This document shows positions 1-8,824 of a DNA stretch of 64,000 nt, piece by piece. The position numbers and the translations under genes were made by a program. This DNA comes from DATAEG01 sp963703085 (GTDB lineage Bacteria; Actinomycetota; Actinomycetes; Mycobacteriales; Jatrophihabitantaceae). The stretch's first letter is position 1, and each line of letters begins with the position of its first letter. The notes beneath the pieces were generated by a model. It had not been told where the DNA came from. It did not search any database and worked only from the letters and a program-made list of their open reading frames with translations. Location of the stretch: contig OY969789.1 in NCBI GenBank assembly GCA_963703085.1, forward strand, positions 1,798,001-1,862,000. The letters run 5' to 3'.

Positions 1-495
1 CGCACCGTGCCGGTGCGCCAACTGGATCGCCATGGTGCCGATGCCACTCGTGCCGCCGTGCACGAGGAAGGTCTCACCGGGCATCAGGTGGCCGCGGTCG
101 AACACCATCGACCACACGGTGCAGGTGACTTCGGGCAGGGCCGCCGCGTCGACCAACGAAATGCCCTCTGGGATCGGCATCAGCTGGCCGACCGGTACCG
201 CCACCTTCTCCGCGTAGCCACCGCCGGACAGCAGCGCGCAGACTTCCTGCCCGACGCTCCAGCCGGTCACGCCGGCACCGAGGGCGGCAATGGTGCCGGA
301 GCACTCCATCCCGGGGTAAGGCGACGCTCCGGGCGGTGGTGCGTAGTTGCCCTCGCGTTGCAGGAGATCGGCCCGGTTCACCGCGGTGGCGGCCACGTCG
401 AGCAGAACCTCACCGGCACCGGCAGTGGGCTCAGCGACGTCCTGGACTTCGAGTACCTCGGGCGGTCCCGGCTTGGTGATGACGACAGCGTGCAC
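1..495 (-). CDS. NAD(P)H:quinone oxidoreductase, PIG3-like (partial, C-terminus outside window)
   Basis: Zinc-independent medium-chain dehydrogenase/reductase of the quinone-oxidoreductase (PIG3/QOR) type; the family reduces quinones with NADPH. The first 165 residues are present, reading from a GTG start (MHAVVITKPGPPEVLEVQDV). Family landmarks are VNRADLLQREG, YPGMECSGTI in the GroES-like fold, and the start of the Rossmann domain with HGGTSGIGTMAIQLA near residue 150. The catalytic-zinc cysteines of alcohol dehydrogenases are missing, which supports the quinone-reductase branch. It is divergent from hutH with 77 bases between the starts. The substrate cannot be told from sequence. Confidence 0.85.
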   Translation of the reverse strand, partial: MHAVVITKPGPPEVLEVQDVAEPTAGAGEVLLDVAATAVNRADLLQREGNYAPPPGASPYPGMECSGTIAALGAGVTGWSVGQEVCALLSGGGYAEKVAVPVGQLMPIPEGISLVDAAALPEVTCTVWSMVFDRGHLMPGETFLVHGGTSGIGTMAIQLAHRHGA

Positions 496-572
496 GCCTG
501 CGAACCTAGCCTGCCCGGATCGGGCCCGCTCCGGGTGCGCACCGGACCCACTCGATGTGCGACGCTCGGCGG

Positions 573-2129
573 ATGACCGCTACTACAGCCCGCGTCAGCG
601 TGGACGTGGGACCGCTGACCGAACCCGACGTGATCGCTGTGGCCCGCGGCGGCGCCGGGGTCGCGCTCACACCTGCGGCGCTCGAGGCCATCGCCGCGAG
701 CCGCGCGGTGATCCAGAACCTGGCGAACGACTCGGTGCCGCACTACGGCATCTCCACCGGATTCGGCGCGCTGGCGACGGCGTCCATCCCGACGGAGAAG
801 CGCACCGACCTGCAGCGCTCGCTGATCCGTTCGCACGCCGCCGGCTCGGGGCCCGAGGTCGAGCGCGAGGTGGTCCGGGCGATGATGTTGCTGCGCCTGT
901 CGACGCTGGCCACCGGCCATACCGGCATCCGGCCAGGCACTGCGCAGTTGCTCGCCGACCTGCTCGACCGGGGCATCACCCCGGTCGTCCGCGAGTACGG
1001 CTCGCTGGGCTGCTCAGGCGACCTCGCGCCGCTCGCGCACGTCGCCCTCGTCCTGATGGGCGAGGGTGAGGTCCGCACCACGGAGGGCGCGCTGTGCTCC
1101 GGCGGCGCCGCCTTGGCCGCGGCCGGGCTGCGCCCCGTCGAGCTCGCCGAGAAGGAGGGGCTGGCCCTCATCAACGGCACGGACGGCATGCTCGGCCAGC
1201 TCATCCTTGCCGCAGCCGATGCCGAGTTGCTGCTGCGCACCGCCGACATCACGGCAGCGATGAGCGTCGAAGCCCAGCTCGGCACCGACCGGGTGTTCGC
1301 CGCCGATCTGCACGAGCTGCGGCCGCAACCGGGCCAAGCGATCGCCGCCGCGAACATGCGTGCACTGCTGGCCGGTTCGCCGATCGTCGCGTCGCACGCC
1401 GACCCGGGCGACTGCACCTATGTGCAGGATGCCTACTCACTGCGGTGTGCCCCGCAGGTGGCCGGCGCCGCTCGTGACGTGCTCGGTTTCGTCCGGGCCA
1501 CCGCGGCGCACGAACTGGCGTCGGCAGTGGACAACCCGGTTGTCACCTCGGACGGACGGGTGGAGTCCAACGGAAACTTCCACGGCGCCCCGGTCGCCTA
1601 CGCACTGGACTTTCTGGCGATCCCGCTGGCCGACCTCGCGTCGATGAGCGAACGGCGCACCGACCGGATGCTCGATGCGAATCGCTCCCGCGGGCTGCCG
1701 CCGTTCCTGGCCGCCGATCCGGGCGTTGACTCCGGGCACATGATCGCGCAGTACACGCAGGCGGCGATCGTTGCCGAGTGCAAGCGGCTAGCAGCACCGG
1801 CCAGCGTCGACTCGATCCCGTCCTCGGCGATGCAGGAGGATCACGTCTCGCTGGGTTGGAATGCGGCCCGCAAGCTGCGCCGGGTGGTGGACGGTGTCAG
1901 CACAGTGCTGGCCATCGAACTGCTCACCGCGGCCCGGGCCCTGGATCTGCGCGCGCCGTTGCAGCCGGCCGCCGCCACCGGCGCGGTCGTCGCGGGTCTG
2001 CGCGAGACGGTGGCCGGGCCGGGACCGGATCGGTTTCTCTCGGCCGAGATCGAATTCGCGGTGCAGTACGTGCGTACCGGAACAGCTGTGGCGCGGGCCG
2101 AGTCGGCGCTGGCTAAGCCGCTCGCCTAG
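573..2129 (+). CDS. hutH: histidine ammonia-lyase
   Basis: First enzyme of histidine degradation: L-histidine to urocanate plus ammonia in the cytoplasm. The 518-residue product has the family's normal length. The electrophilic MIO cofactor forms from an internal tripeptide, here Cys147-Ser148-Gly149 in GSLGCSGDLAPL; Cys-Ser-Gly instead of Ala-Ser-Gly is known in actinobacterial histidases. HYGISTGFG near residue 58 and the C-terminal SSAMQEDHVSLG block are also typical. An ATG at 555 is possible, but 573 (MTATTARVSV) fits family length better. hutU and hutI lie further along on the same strand, each separated from this gene by unrelated genes, so the pathway is not one operon. Confidence 0.95.
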   Translation: MTATTARVSVDVGPLTEPDVIAVARGGAGVALTPAALEAIAASRAVIQNLANDSVPHYGISTGFGALATASIPTEKRTDLQRSLIRSHAAGSGPEVEREVVRAMMLLRLSTLATGHTGIRPGTAQLLADLLDRGITPVVREYGSLGCSGDLAPLAHVALVLMGEGEVRTTEGALCSGGAALAAAGLRPVELAEKEGLALINGTDGMLGQLILAAADAELLLRTADITAAMSVEAQLGTDRVFAADLHELRPQPGQAIAAANMRALLAGSPIVASHADPGDCTYVQDAYSLRCAPQVAGAARDVLGFVRATAAHELASAVDNPVVTSDGRVESNGNFHGAPVAYALDFLAIPLADLASMSERRTDRMLDANRSRGLPPFLAADPGVDSGHMIAQYTQAAIVAECKRLAAPASVDSIPSSAMQEDHVSLGWNAARKLRRVVDGVSTVLAIELLTAARALDLRAPLQPAAATGAVVAGLRETVAGPGPDRFLSAEIEFAVQYVRTGTAVARAESALAKPLA

Positions 2130-2157
2130 CCGGCTGGACGCGAGCGCGACGACGGCA

Positions 2158-2571
2158 TCAATCCGAACCATCGCCGGGGCGGAGCAAGGCACCGAGGAGC
2201 GCATGGTTGGCGTAATCGCGCGACTCGACTATCCGCCCGTCCCGAACCCGCACCACGAAGATGTTGCTCACCCGGAACATCGCACCGCTGGTCGTGACCG
2301 TGCCGGTGTAGTCAAACTCGGCGACGACCACTTCGGGATCGGCGGTGCGATGGATAACAAGATTCTCCGTCTGCATCTCGATCGGGAGCTCTGCGGCGCG
2401 GGCAAAGTGCTCGCGCAATGCTGCCTTCCCCACGATCGGGACCGGCTCGGGCAACTGCAAGGGATGCACGACGTGCGCGTCATCGGAGTAGAGCTCGAGC
2501 ACGTCGTCCCACCGTTTGGCCGGCACTCCCTCAGCCAGGGCGCGGACTACGCTCTCCGGGCTGCTGGGCAT
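2158..2571 (-). CDS. SnoaL-like / NTF2-fold protein
   Basis: A 137-residue protein of the SnoaL/NTF2 superfamily (cone-shaped alpha+beta barrel; members are hydrolases, isomerases or ligand-binding proteins). Visible signs are the helical start with AKRWDDVLELYSDDAHVVHPL, the PIVGKAALREHF segment and the strand pattern FRVSNIFVVRVRDGRIVESRDY. The start MPSSPES is chosen because upstream codons run across the operator region and into the TetR gene. It is transcribed away from the TetR gene across two identical palindromes, so TetR control is likely. The substrate is unknown. Confidence 0.8.
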   Translation of the reverse strand: MPSSPESVVRALAEGVPAKRWDDVLELYSDDAHVVHPLQLPEPVPIVGKAALREHFARAAELPIEMQTENLVIHRTADPEVVVAEFDYTGTVTTSGAMFRVSNIFVVRVRDGRIVESRDYANHALLGALLRPGDGSD

Positions 2572-2590
2572 CGCTACCTCCAGGTAGTGT

Positions 2591-2633
2591 CGGAGTGATG
2601 ACTCCGCTTCAACGATACGGAGTAGCGACTCCG
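2591..2633. promoter_or_regulatory. twin TetR operators between the SnoaL and TetR genes
   Basis: Two copies of the palindrome CGGAGT-N4-ACTCCG, at 2591-2606 and 2618-2633, both with perfect arms and different 4-base centres. Their centres are 27 bases apart. They fill the 76-base gap between divergent genes whose starts are 2571 and 2648. This is the classic place for an autorepressing TetR operator pair. The identity of arms is seen directly; binding by the adjacent TetR is inferred. Confidence 0.75.
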
Positions 2634-2647
2634 GTTTGCAACCTGCC

Positions 2648-3205
2648 ATGACGGTCCGCGCCGATGCAGTGCGGAACCGGGAACGCATCCTGGCCGCTGC
2701 CGTGACGGTCTTCACCCGGGATGGCAGCTCCGCATCCACCGAGGCCGTGGCTGCCGAGGCCGGCGTCGGCATCGCCACCGTCTTCCGCCACTTCCCGAGC
2801 AAGGCCGAGTTGGTCGAGGCCACGCTGGCCGAGCACCTGAGCGCTATGGGTGCCTTCGCCCGCGGACTCGTCGACGATCCAGACCCCGGTGCCGCGCTCG
2901 CCCGGTTCGTTGCCTACTTCGCCGACCGGGCGGCGGTGACCGACGCGCTGATCGAAGCGATCGAACTGCGTGGCGGCAACGCCACGGCGGCGAAGGGATC
3001 GCAGCGCGGCCGCGTTCGCCGGATCGTTGCCACGCTGCTGCGCCGCGCGCAGCAGGCCGGTGAGGTCCGCGGAGATCTCACCGTCGATGATCTGCTCGCC
3101 CTGCTGGTCGGTACCGCTCGGGCCGTCCAGCACGCCGGCTCCCGGCGCGGCAATCCGGCCCGGGTGGTCAGAACCATCCTTGCCGGTCTACGCGCCGAGC
3201 CGTGA
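2648..3205 (+). CDS. TetR/AcrR family transcriptional regulator
   Basis: A 185-residue TetR-type repressor. The N-terminal DNA-binding domain is clear: NRERILAAAVTVFTRDG, then the helix-turn-helix around ASTEAVAAEAGVGIATVFRHF (about residues 30-52), followed by PSKAELVEATL. The C-terminal ligand domain has no recognisable specificity; part of it (ATLLRRAQQAGEVRGDLTVDDLL) is the usual all-helical dimer region. ATG 2648 is preferred over an in-frame TTG at 2636. Two identical palindromes lie directly upstream. The 3' end overlaps the convergent folD end by 18 bases. Confidence 0.9.
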   Translation: MTVRADAVRNRERILAAAVTVFTRDGSSASTEAVAAEAGVGIATVFRHFPSKAELVEATLAEHLSAMGAFARGLVDDPDPGAALARFVAYFADRAAVTDALIEAIELRGGNATAAKGSQRGRVRRIVATLLRRAQQAGEVRGDLTVDDLLALLVGTARAVQHAGSRRGNPARVVRTILAGLRAEP

Positions 3206-4036
3206 CGCGGCGGCGGCATCGACGGTCTGGGCCAGGAGCACGGCGATCGTCATCGGTCCGACACCGCCGGGTACCGGGGTGATCAGCGCCGCACGCTCAG
3301 CCGCCGCGGCGTACTCGACGTCGCCGACGTTCCCCGGGTGGTAGCCGGCATCGATGACGACAGCGCCCGGCTTGATCCAGTCGCCTCGGATCAGTTCCGG
3401 CTTTCCGACCGCCGCGACGAGAATGTTTGCCCGGCCCACCGCGGTGGGCAGATCGACCGTTCTCGAATGGCAGTAGGTGACGGTCGCGTCCCGGGCCAGC
3501 AACAACATGCCGACCGGCTTGCCCAGAATCGGGCTACGGCCCACTATCACGGCGCACGCACCCGCCAGTGGTACCTGGTAGGTGTCGAGTAGCCGGACGA
3601 TGGCGCCGGGCGTGCAGGACTGGTATCCGGGTTCGCCGAATGCCATTGCGGCAAACGATGCGCCGGTGACTCCGTCCACATCCTTGCCGGGACTGATCGC
3701 CTCGAACGCCGCACGCTCGTCGACCTGCGCCGGCACCGGGTGCTGCAGCAGAATGCCGTCCACCGACCGGTCTGCGGACAGCTCCTGGATGCGGCGCACC
3801 ACCTCGGTCGTCGCCGAGGTGGCCGGGAGCTCGATGCGCCGCGAGTCGATGCCCACCTGCCGGCACCGGTTCACTTTCATCCGCACGTAGGTGTGCGAGG
3901 CCGGGTCGTCACCGACCAGGACGGTGGCCAGGCAGGGCGCCCGGCCGTGCATCGCGCGGAATGCGCCGGCCCGTTGCGTGGTCTCGGCGTACAGCGCGGC
4001 GGCCGTCGCAGTTCCGTCGATGATGGTCGCTGTCAT
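3188..4036 (-). CDS. folD: bifunctional methylenetetrahydrofolate dehydrogenase / methenyltetrahydrofolate cyclohydrolase
   Basis: Interconverts 5,10-methylene-, methenyl- and 10-formyl-tetrahydrofolate in the one-carbon pool. The 282-residue product has all FolD landmarks: VGDDPASHTYVRMKVNRC with the catalytic Tyr-x3-Lys, GILLQHPVPAQ, SPGKDVDG with the conserved Asp, the NADP loop VIVGRSPILGKPVG, and the C-terminal TPVPGGVGPMTIA. The start MTATIIDG is chosen by homology. Location amid hut genes is suggestive, since histidine breakdown can feed one-carbon units, but an operon is impossible because hutH and hutU are on the other strand. It may be a second folD copy in the genome. Confidence 0.93.
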   Translation of the reverse strand: MTATIIDGTATAAALYAETTQRAGAFRAMHGRAPCLATVLVGDDPASHTYVRMKVNRCRQVGIDSRRIELPATSATTEVVRRIQELSADRSVDGILLQHPVPAQVDERAAFEAISPGKDVDGVTGASFAAMAFGEPGYQSCTPGAIVRLLDTYQVPLAGACAVIVGRSPILGKPVGMLLLARDATVTYCHSRTVDLPTAVGRANILVAAVGKPELIRGDWIKPGAVVIDAGYHPGNVGDVEYAAAAERAALITPVPGGVGPMTIAVLLAQTVDAAAASRLGA

Positions 4037-4147
4037 CACGTCTCCACACTGTTCGTGCGGAGCACCCAGGCGGACGACGCTCCGAAAAGTGCACTCCCTG
4101 GTGGTGACCCACCCGCGCCAGTCGTGCACCGCCAAGGCTAGCCGGAG

Positions 4148-4738
4148 TCAGCAGCCCAACGCGCGGCGCAGCTGGCTCACCTTCCGCCAGGAGAGGATGC
4201 CCATCATCAGCGCGACCTGCGAGCCGTCGCCGAAGCGCACCTGCGCGCGCCCGAAAGCGAAGGGCCGCGGCTGGTGGCTGACGGCGGTGATGATGGTCCG
4301 CGGCATGGCCAGCAGCACGGTGATCTCGTTGTCGATGACGTTCCGCCCGGTAGCTGGATCCGGTCGCATGCTGGATTTCCCCTCGTCCAGCAACAGCACC
4401 CGCCGATCGGTCACGAGCAACCGAGGGAACAGCTTCGATGCCTGCAGCGCAGCCATCCAGTGGGCGGCAACGGAGTTGATCCCGCCGGTCGCCGCCACAC
4501 CGCCGACCACCCGGTCCATCCATCCGTCGTCGGATTCGAACCCGGTGGCGAGACTGAGGAACGGATCCCAGGTGAAGCCGGTGATCCGCTTGCCCTTCGG
4601 GTCCAGACCGATCCGGTCGTCCCCGCCGACACTGCCGACCGTCCCGGTGAACACCGGCTGCTCACCCGGCGCCAGGAGGGCGAGGGCACTGGGCGGAATG
4701 AGTCGGTACCAGAGCGGTGCTTTGTCGGGGGCGGTCAC
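4148..4738 (-). CDS. hypothetical PH-like protein
   Basis: A 196-residue protein without a recognised name. It starts MTAPDKAPLWYRLIPPSALALL, then a middle part of mixed helices, followed by a segment of alternating strands (FPRLLVTDRRVLLLDEGK, then DNEITVLLAMPRTIITAVSH and FGRAQVRFGDGSQVALMMG). The pattern 'LVTDRRVLLLD ... RTIITAVSH ... VRFGDGS' is like bacterial PH-type (GRAM-like) domains in actinobacteria. There is no signal peptide and no clear transmembrane helix. It is divergent from hutU (starts 106 bases apart) and downstream of folD on the same strand. Confidence 0.7.
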   Translation of the reverse strand: MTAPDKAPLWYRLIPPSALALLAPGEQPVFTGTVGSVGGDDRIGLDPKGKRITGFTWDPFLSLATGFESDDGWMDRVVGGVAATGGINSVAAHWMAALQASKLFPRLLVTDRRVLLLDEGKSSMRPDPATGRNVIDNEITVLLAMPRTIITAVSHQPRPFAFGRAQVRFGDGSQVALMMGILSWRKVSQLRRALGC

Positions 4739-4843
4739 CGGTGCGCCCTACCCGGCCCCGGGGCCCAGCAACCTCGAACCGCGACGCGGGTGCGGTCGAC
4801 GGTCCATTCGTCAGCCCCGGACCGCACGGTCCATGATGGGAAC

Positions 4844-6490
4844 ATGAGCCCGATCCACGCGCCACACGGGAACTCCCTCACTGCCCGCGGCTGGCAGACC
4901 GAGGCACCGCTGCGGATGTTGCAGAACAACCTCGACCCGGATGTCGCCGAGCGCCCGGAGGACCTCGTCGTGTACGGCGGCACCGGCAAGGCAGCCCGGG
5001 ACTGGCCGAGCTACCACGCAATCATTCGCTCGCTCGAAGACTTGAAACTGGACGAGACGCTGCTGGTGCAGAGCGGCAGGCCCGTCGGGATTATGCAAAC
5101 CCACGAGTGGGCGCCGCGGGTGCTGATCGCCAACTCCAATTTGGTCGGCGACTGGGCGAACTGGGAGGAGTTCCGTCGCCTGGAGAAGCTCGGTCTGATC
5201 ATGTACGGCCAGATGACCGCCGGATCCTGGATCTACATCGGCACCCAGGGCATCCTGCAGGGCACCTACGAGACCTTCGCCGCGGTCGCCGCGAAGAGGT
5301 TCAACGGCACCCTGGCCGGAACGATCACGCTCACTGCCGGGCTCGGTGGCATGGGTGGAGCGCAGCCACTCGCCGTCACGATGAATGACGGGGTCGCGAT
5401 CTGCATCGAGGTCGACCCAGCGCGTATCGCGCGGCGGATCGAGCACGGATACCTCGACGTCAAGGCAGAGTCGCTGCATGACGCCCTGCACCTGGCAGTC
5501 GAGGCTCGCGATGCACGGAAGCCTCTGTCCATAGGGGTGCTGGGCAATGCCGGTTCGCTGGTGCCACAGGCCCTGGCCGCGGACGCACCGATCGACATCG
5601 TCACCGACCAGACTTCCGCGCACGATCCGCTCTCCTACCTGCCGATCGGCGTCGATCTCGACGACTGGCACGAGTACGCCGCGAAGAAGCCCGAGGAGTT
5701 CACCGGCCGGGCCCGCGCGTCGATGGCCCGGCACGTCGAGGCGATGGTCGGCTTCATGGACAAAGGCGCTGAGGTGTTCGACTACGGCAACTCGATCCGC
5801 GGGGAGGCGCAGCTGGCCGGATACTCGCGCGCGTTCGACTTCCCCGGCTTCGTCCCGGCCTACATCCGGCCGCTTTTCTGCGAAGGCAAGGGCCCGTTTC
5901 GCTGGGCCGCATTGTCCGGTGATCCGAAGGACATCGCCCGGACCGACCAGGCCATCCTGGATCTGTTCCCGGAGAACGAATCGCTGCGCCGGTGGATCAC
6001 GCTTGCTCAGGACCGGGTGCACTTCCAGGGCTTGCCGGCGCGAATATGCTGGCTCGGCTACGGCGAGCGCGACCGGGCCGGTCTCGAGTTCAACAAGCTC
6101 GTGGGCAACGGCGAGATCAGCGCACCGATCGTGATCGGTCGCGACCATCTCGACTGCGGCTCGGTCGCCTCGCCGTACCGGGAGACCGAGTCGATGGCCG
6201 ACGGGTCCGATGCGATCGCCGACTGGCCGCTGCTCAACGCGATGGTCAACGTCGCCAGCGGCGCGAGCTGGGTGTCCATCCATCACGGTGGCGGCGTCGG
6301 GATGGGCAGGTCCATCCACGCCGGGCAGGTCACCGTCGCCGACGGCACCGACCTGGCCGCGCAGAAGCTGGAGCGGGTGCTCACCAACGACCCGGGAATG
6401 GGCGTCATCCGGCACGTCGACGCCGGCTACGACCGGGCCACCGAGGTCGCTGCAGAGCGCTCCGTGCGCATCCCGATGCGCGAGGGCTAG
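4844..6490 (+). CDS. hutU: urocanate hydratase
   Basis: Second step of histidine degradation: urocanate to 4-imidazolone-5-propanoate, using tightly bound NAD+. The 548-residue product is full length. Diagnostic stretches are LVVYGGTGKAARDWPSY, the NAD-binding region LTAGLGGMGGAQPLAVTMN, and the active-site cysteine in DHLDCGSVASPYRETESM. The C-terminus carries SIHHGGGVGMGRSIHAGQV, which is invariant in the family. The ATG is 10 bases into a short spacer from a divergent PH-like gene. hutI follows about 1 kb later, after two unrelated genes. Confidence 0.96.
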   Translation: MSPIHAPHGNSLTARGWQTEAPLRMLQNNLDPDVAERPEDLVVYGGTGKAARDWPSYHAIIRSLEDLKLDETLLVQSGRPVGIMQTHEWAPRVLIANSNLVGDWANWEEFRRLEKLGLIMYGQMTAGSWIYIGTQGILQGTYETFAAVAAKRFNGTLAGTITLTAGLGGMGGAQPLAVTMNDGVAICIEVDPARIARRIEHGYLDVKAESLHDALHLAVEARDARKPLSIGVLGNAGSLVPQALAADAPIDIVTDQTSAHDPLSYLPIGVDLDDWHEYAAKKPEEFTGRARASMARHVEAMVGFMDKGAEVFDYGNSIRGEAQLAGYSRAFDFPGFVPAYIRPLFCEGKGPFRWAALSGDPKDIARTDQAILDLFPENESLRRWITLAQDRVHFQGLPARICWLGYGERDRAGLEFNKLVGNGEISAPIVIGRDHLDCGSVASPYRETESMADGSDAIADWPLLNAMVNVASGASWVSIHHGGGVGMGRSIHAGQVTVADGTDLAAQKLERVLTNDPGMGVIRHVDAGYDRATEVAAERSVRIPMREG

Positions 6491-6506
6491 CCGAACTCGC
6501 GCGCGG

Positions 6507-6908
6507 CTACCGGACCGCCGTCCACTGCACCGCCGGAGGACGGATACGGGCGATCCGCGGACCACCGCGCTCACCGGTCAGATCGATGCTGGCCGCCAGC
6601 TCTTCCGCGGCAGGCGTGTCATCCAGCATCAGCTTGGACCGGCTGAACATGGTGAACGTGCCGCCGTCCAGCTCGCCCCAGGTCAGGTACAGGAACCGTT
6701 CACCGCGCTTGCCGTGCACCGCCGGTCCGCGGAAGTCGCGCACGCCGTCACGTTCAACGACCGTGATCTCCGTCCGCCACTCCGCCGATGCAGCATCAGC
6801 CCGGACGACGCCCTCCGGCTCGGCGCGCACCTGCAGCGCCACGTGGACGTTTCGATGCCGGCCGCAAACCATGCCGGGCAACCGCTTCCCGCGGAGGACT
6901 ACCTGCAT
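6507..6908 (-). CDS. DUF5990 family protein
   Basis: A 133-residue protein matching the actinobacterial DUF5990 pattern: MQVVLRGKRLPGMVCG at the start, NVHVALQV, then DFRGPAVHGKRGERFLYLTW and DGGTFTMFSRSKLMLDD. The fold seems to be all beta, possibly a small ligand-binding barrel. The function of the family is unknown. It is convergent with hutU (16 bases between stops) and divergent from the HhH-GPD gene. Confidence 0.75.
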   Translation of the reverse strand: MQVVLRGKRLPGMVCGRHRNVHVALQVRAEPEGVVRADAASAEWRTEITVVERDGVRDFRGPAVHGKRGERFLYLTWGELDGGTFTMFSRSKLMLDDTPAAEELAASIDLTGERGGPRIARIRPPAVQWTAVR

Positions 6909-6982
6909 AGGCCCGAGGTTAACGCGCCGCGCTGCGAGCGTCCGCAGCTGACGGCGACCGACCAGTGTGGTGAGATCGGCGC

Positions 6983-7549
6983 ATGTACTTAGCAACGACC
7001 GACGCCGCCAACGACCTGCTGGACCGCGATCCCCTGGCCCTGCTGATGGGCATGCTGCTCGACCAGCAAGTTCCGATGGAGAAGGCCTTCACCTCGCCGG
7101 CGGTGCTCGCAGAGCGGATGGGCGGCACGTTGGACGCGGCCGCGATCGCGCGAGCCGACCCTGACGATCTCGAGGCGCTGTTCCGGGAACGGCCGGCTCT
7201 GCATCGCTTCCCGGCCGCGATGGCCCGGCGAGTGCAAGAGCTGTGCCGGATTCTGGTCGAGCAGTACGGCGGCGATGCGGCAAACGTGTGGGACGGGGTC
7301 AGCTCCGGCATCGAGTTGCGTAAGCGGATCAGCACACTGCCCGGCTTCGGGGAGCAGAAGGCGAAGATCTTCGTGGCGTTGCTCGGCAAGCAGAGTGGCG
7401 TGCAGCCGAAGGGGTGGCGCCAGGCCGCCGGAGATTACGGCACCGCCGGCTACCGCTCGGTCGCTGACGTCACCGACGCGGCATCACTGGGGAAAGTGCG
7501 CGCGTACAAGCAGCAGCTGAAGGCGGCCGCGAAGTCTGCCGCAGGCTGA
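6983..7549 (+). CDS. HhH-GPD family DNA-repair-like protein
   Basis: A 188-residue protein of the short uncharacterised HhH-GPD group found in actinobacteria. It starts like DNA glycosylases (DPLALLMGMLLDQQVPMEKAF) and carries a helix-hairpin-helix at LRKRISTLPGFGEQKAKIFVALLG (about residues 110-133). The GPD lysine/aspartate of true glycosylases is not obvious and the Fe-S cluster cysteines are missing, so catalytic activity is uncertain. It is followed after 3 bases by hutI and is probably co-transcribed with it. The role with histidine genes is not apparent. Confidence 0.8.
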   Translation: MYLATTDAANDLLDRDPLALLMGMLLDQQVPMEKAFTSPAVLAERMGGTLDAAAIARADPDDLEALFRERPALHRFPAAMARRVQELCRILVEQYGGDAANVWDGVSSGIELRKRISTLPGFGEQKAKIFVALLGKQSGVQPKGWRQAAGDYGTAGYRSVADVTDAASLGKVRAYKQQLKAAAKSAAG

Positions 7550-7552
7550 GGC

Positions 7553-8722
7553 GTGCCCACCCAGCTGCTCACCGATATCGGACTACTCGCCACCCAGGAC
7601 GACGAACTCGGCGAGCTCACCGACGCGGCGCTGGTGCTGGAGGACGAGCACATCGTCTGGATCGGTGCGGCCAGCTGTGCACCCGCAGCCGACGTCGCGC
7701 ATTCACTCGACGGGCGAACCGTCCTTCCCGGCTTCGTCGATTCGCACGCGCACCTCGTGTTCGCCGGCGACCGTAGCGCCGAGTTCGTCGCGCGGATGGC
7801 CGGAACGCCATACCGCGCAGGGGGAATCGGCGACACCGTCAGGGCAACCCGGGCCGCCTCCGACGAGGCGCTGAGCGCCACCGTGGCTCGCCTCGCCGCC
7901 GAGTTGCTGCGCAGTGGGGTGACCACCTACGAGTGCAAATCCGGCTACGGGCTGGACCTGCGCACCGAGCTGCGCTCGGTACAGATCGCGCGGCGGTTCA
8001 CCCCGGAGACCACCTTCCTGGGAGCTCATGTGGTACCCGCCGAGTACTCAGCAGACCGCAGCGGTTACCTCGATCTGCTGGTGACCGAGATGATCCCGGC
8101 CTGCGCCCCACGTTGTCGCTGGGTGGACGTCTTCTGCGATCGCGGCGCCTTCGACGAGGACGAGGCGCGCACGGTGCTCGCCGCCGGGGCCGCGGCCGGG
8201 CTCGGCCTGCGGTTACACGCGAATCAACTCGGTCATGGCCCCGGAGTGCAGTTGGCCGTCGAACTCGGCGCGGCAAGTGCCGACCACTGCACGCACCTGT
8301 CCGACGCCGATGTCGACGCCCTGGCCGGGTCGCAGACCATCGCCACCCTGCTGCCGCTCGCCGAGTTCTCCACCCGCGCGCCTTACCCGGATGCGCGCCG
8401 GCTGATCGACGCCGGAGCCCGGGTCGCGCTGGCCACTGACTGCAATCCCGGCTCGGCGTTCTCCACGTCCATGCCGTTGGCAATCGCGCTGGCCGTCCGC
8501 GAACTGCGGATGAGCCCAGCCGAAGCGGTCCGGGCCGCGACCGCAGGGGGCGCGGCAGCGCTGCGCCGGGGCGACGTCGGCCGCATCGCGGTCGGGCTGC
8601 GTGCCGATCTCGTCGAGCTCGACGCGCCGAGCTATATCCACCTCGCCTATCGCCCGGGTGTCCCGCTCGTCGCCCAGGTGTGGCAGTCCGGCCGCCGCAC
8701 GATGGATGTGAGCGAGACGTGA
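7553..8722 (+). CDS. hutI: imidazolonepropionase
   Basis: Third step of histidine degradation: hydrolysis of 4-imidazolone-5-propanoate to N-formimino-L-glutamate. The 389-residue amidohydrolase has the metal-binding VDSHAHLVFAGDR, the GGIG loop, the YECKSGYGLDL segment, LHANQLGHG with a metal His, and ALATDCNPGSAF near the end. The start is GTG, 3 bases after the HhH-GPD stop. No hutF or hutG is visible in this window, so how formiminoglutamate is removed is not shown here. Confidence 0.95.
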   Translation: MPTQLLTDIGLLATQDDELGELTDAALVLEDEHIVWIGAASCAPAADVAHSLDGRTVLPGFVDSHAHLVFAGDRSAEFVARMAGTPYRAGGIGDTVRATRAASDEALSATVARLAAELLRSGVTTYECKSGYGLDLRTELRSVQIARRFTPETTFLGAHVVPAEYSADRSGYLDLLVTEMIPACAPRCRWVDVFCDRGAFDEDEARTVLAAGAAAGLGLRLHANQLGHGPGVQLAVELGAASADHCTHLSDADVDALAGSQTIATLLPLAEFSTRAPYPDARRLIDAGARVALATDCNPGSAFSTSMPLAIALAVRELRMSPAEAVRAATAGGAAALRRGDVGRIAVGLRADLVELDAPSYIHLAYRPGVPLVAQVWQSGRRTMDVSET

Positions 8723-8824
8723 GGAGCCGGCGAGCGAGCGTGAGCATTCGCTGCTAACACTGCCGGTACCCAGGTTGATGCGGTGCCATGACTGCAGACC
8801 CCGCACGCCCGGAAAGGTCAGGTC

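Noticed and set aside
4037..4147. Riboswitch or RNA gene upstream of folD
   Set aside because: The 111 bases contain two GTGCAC words and short pairings but no known consensus (for example THF or glycine riboswitch); too weak.
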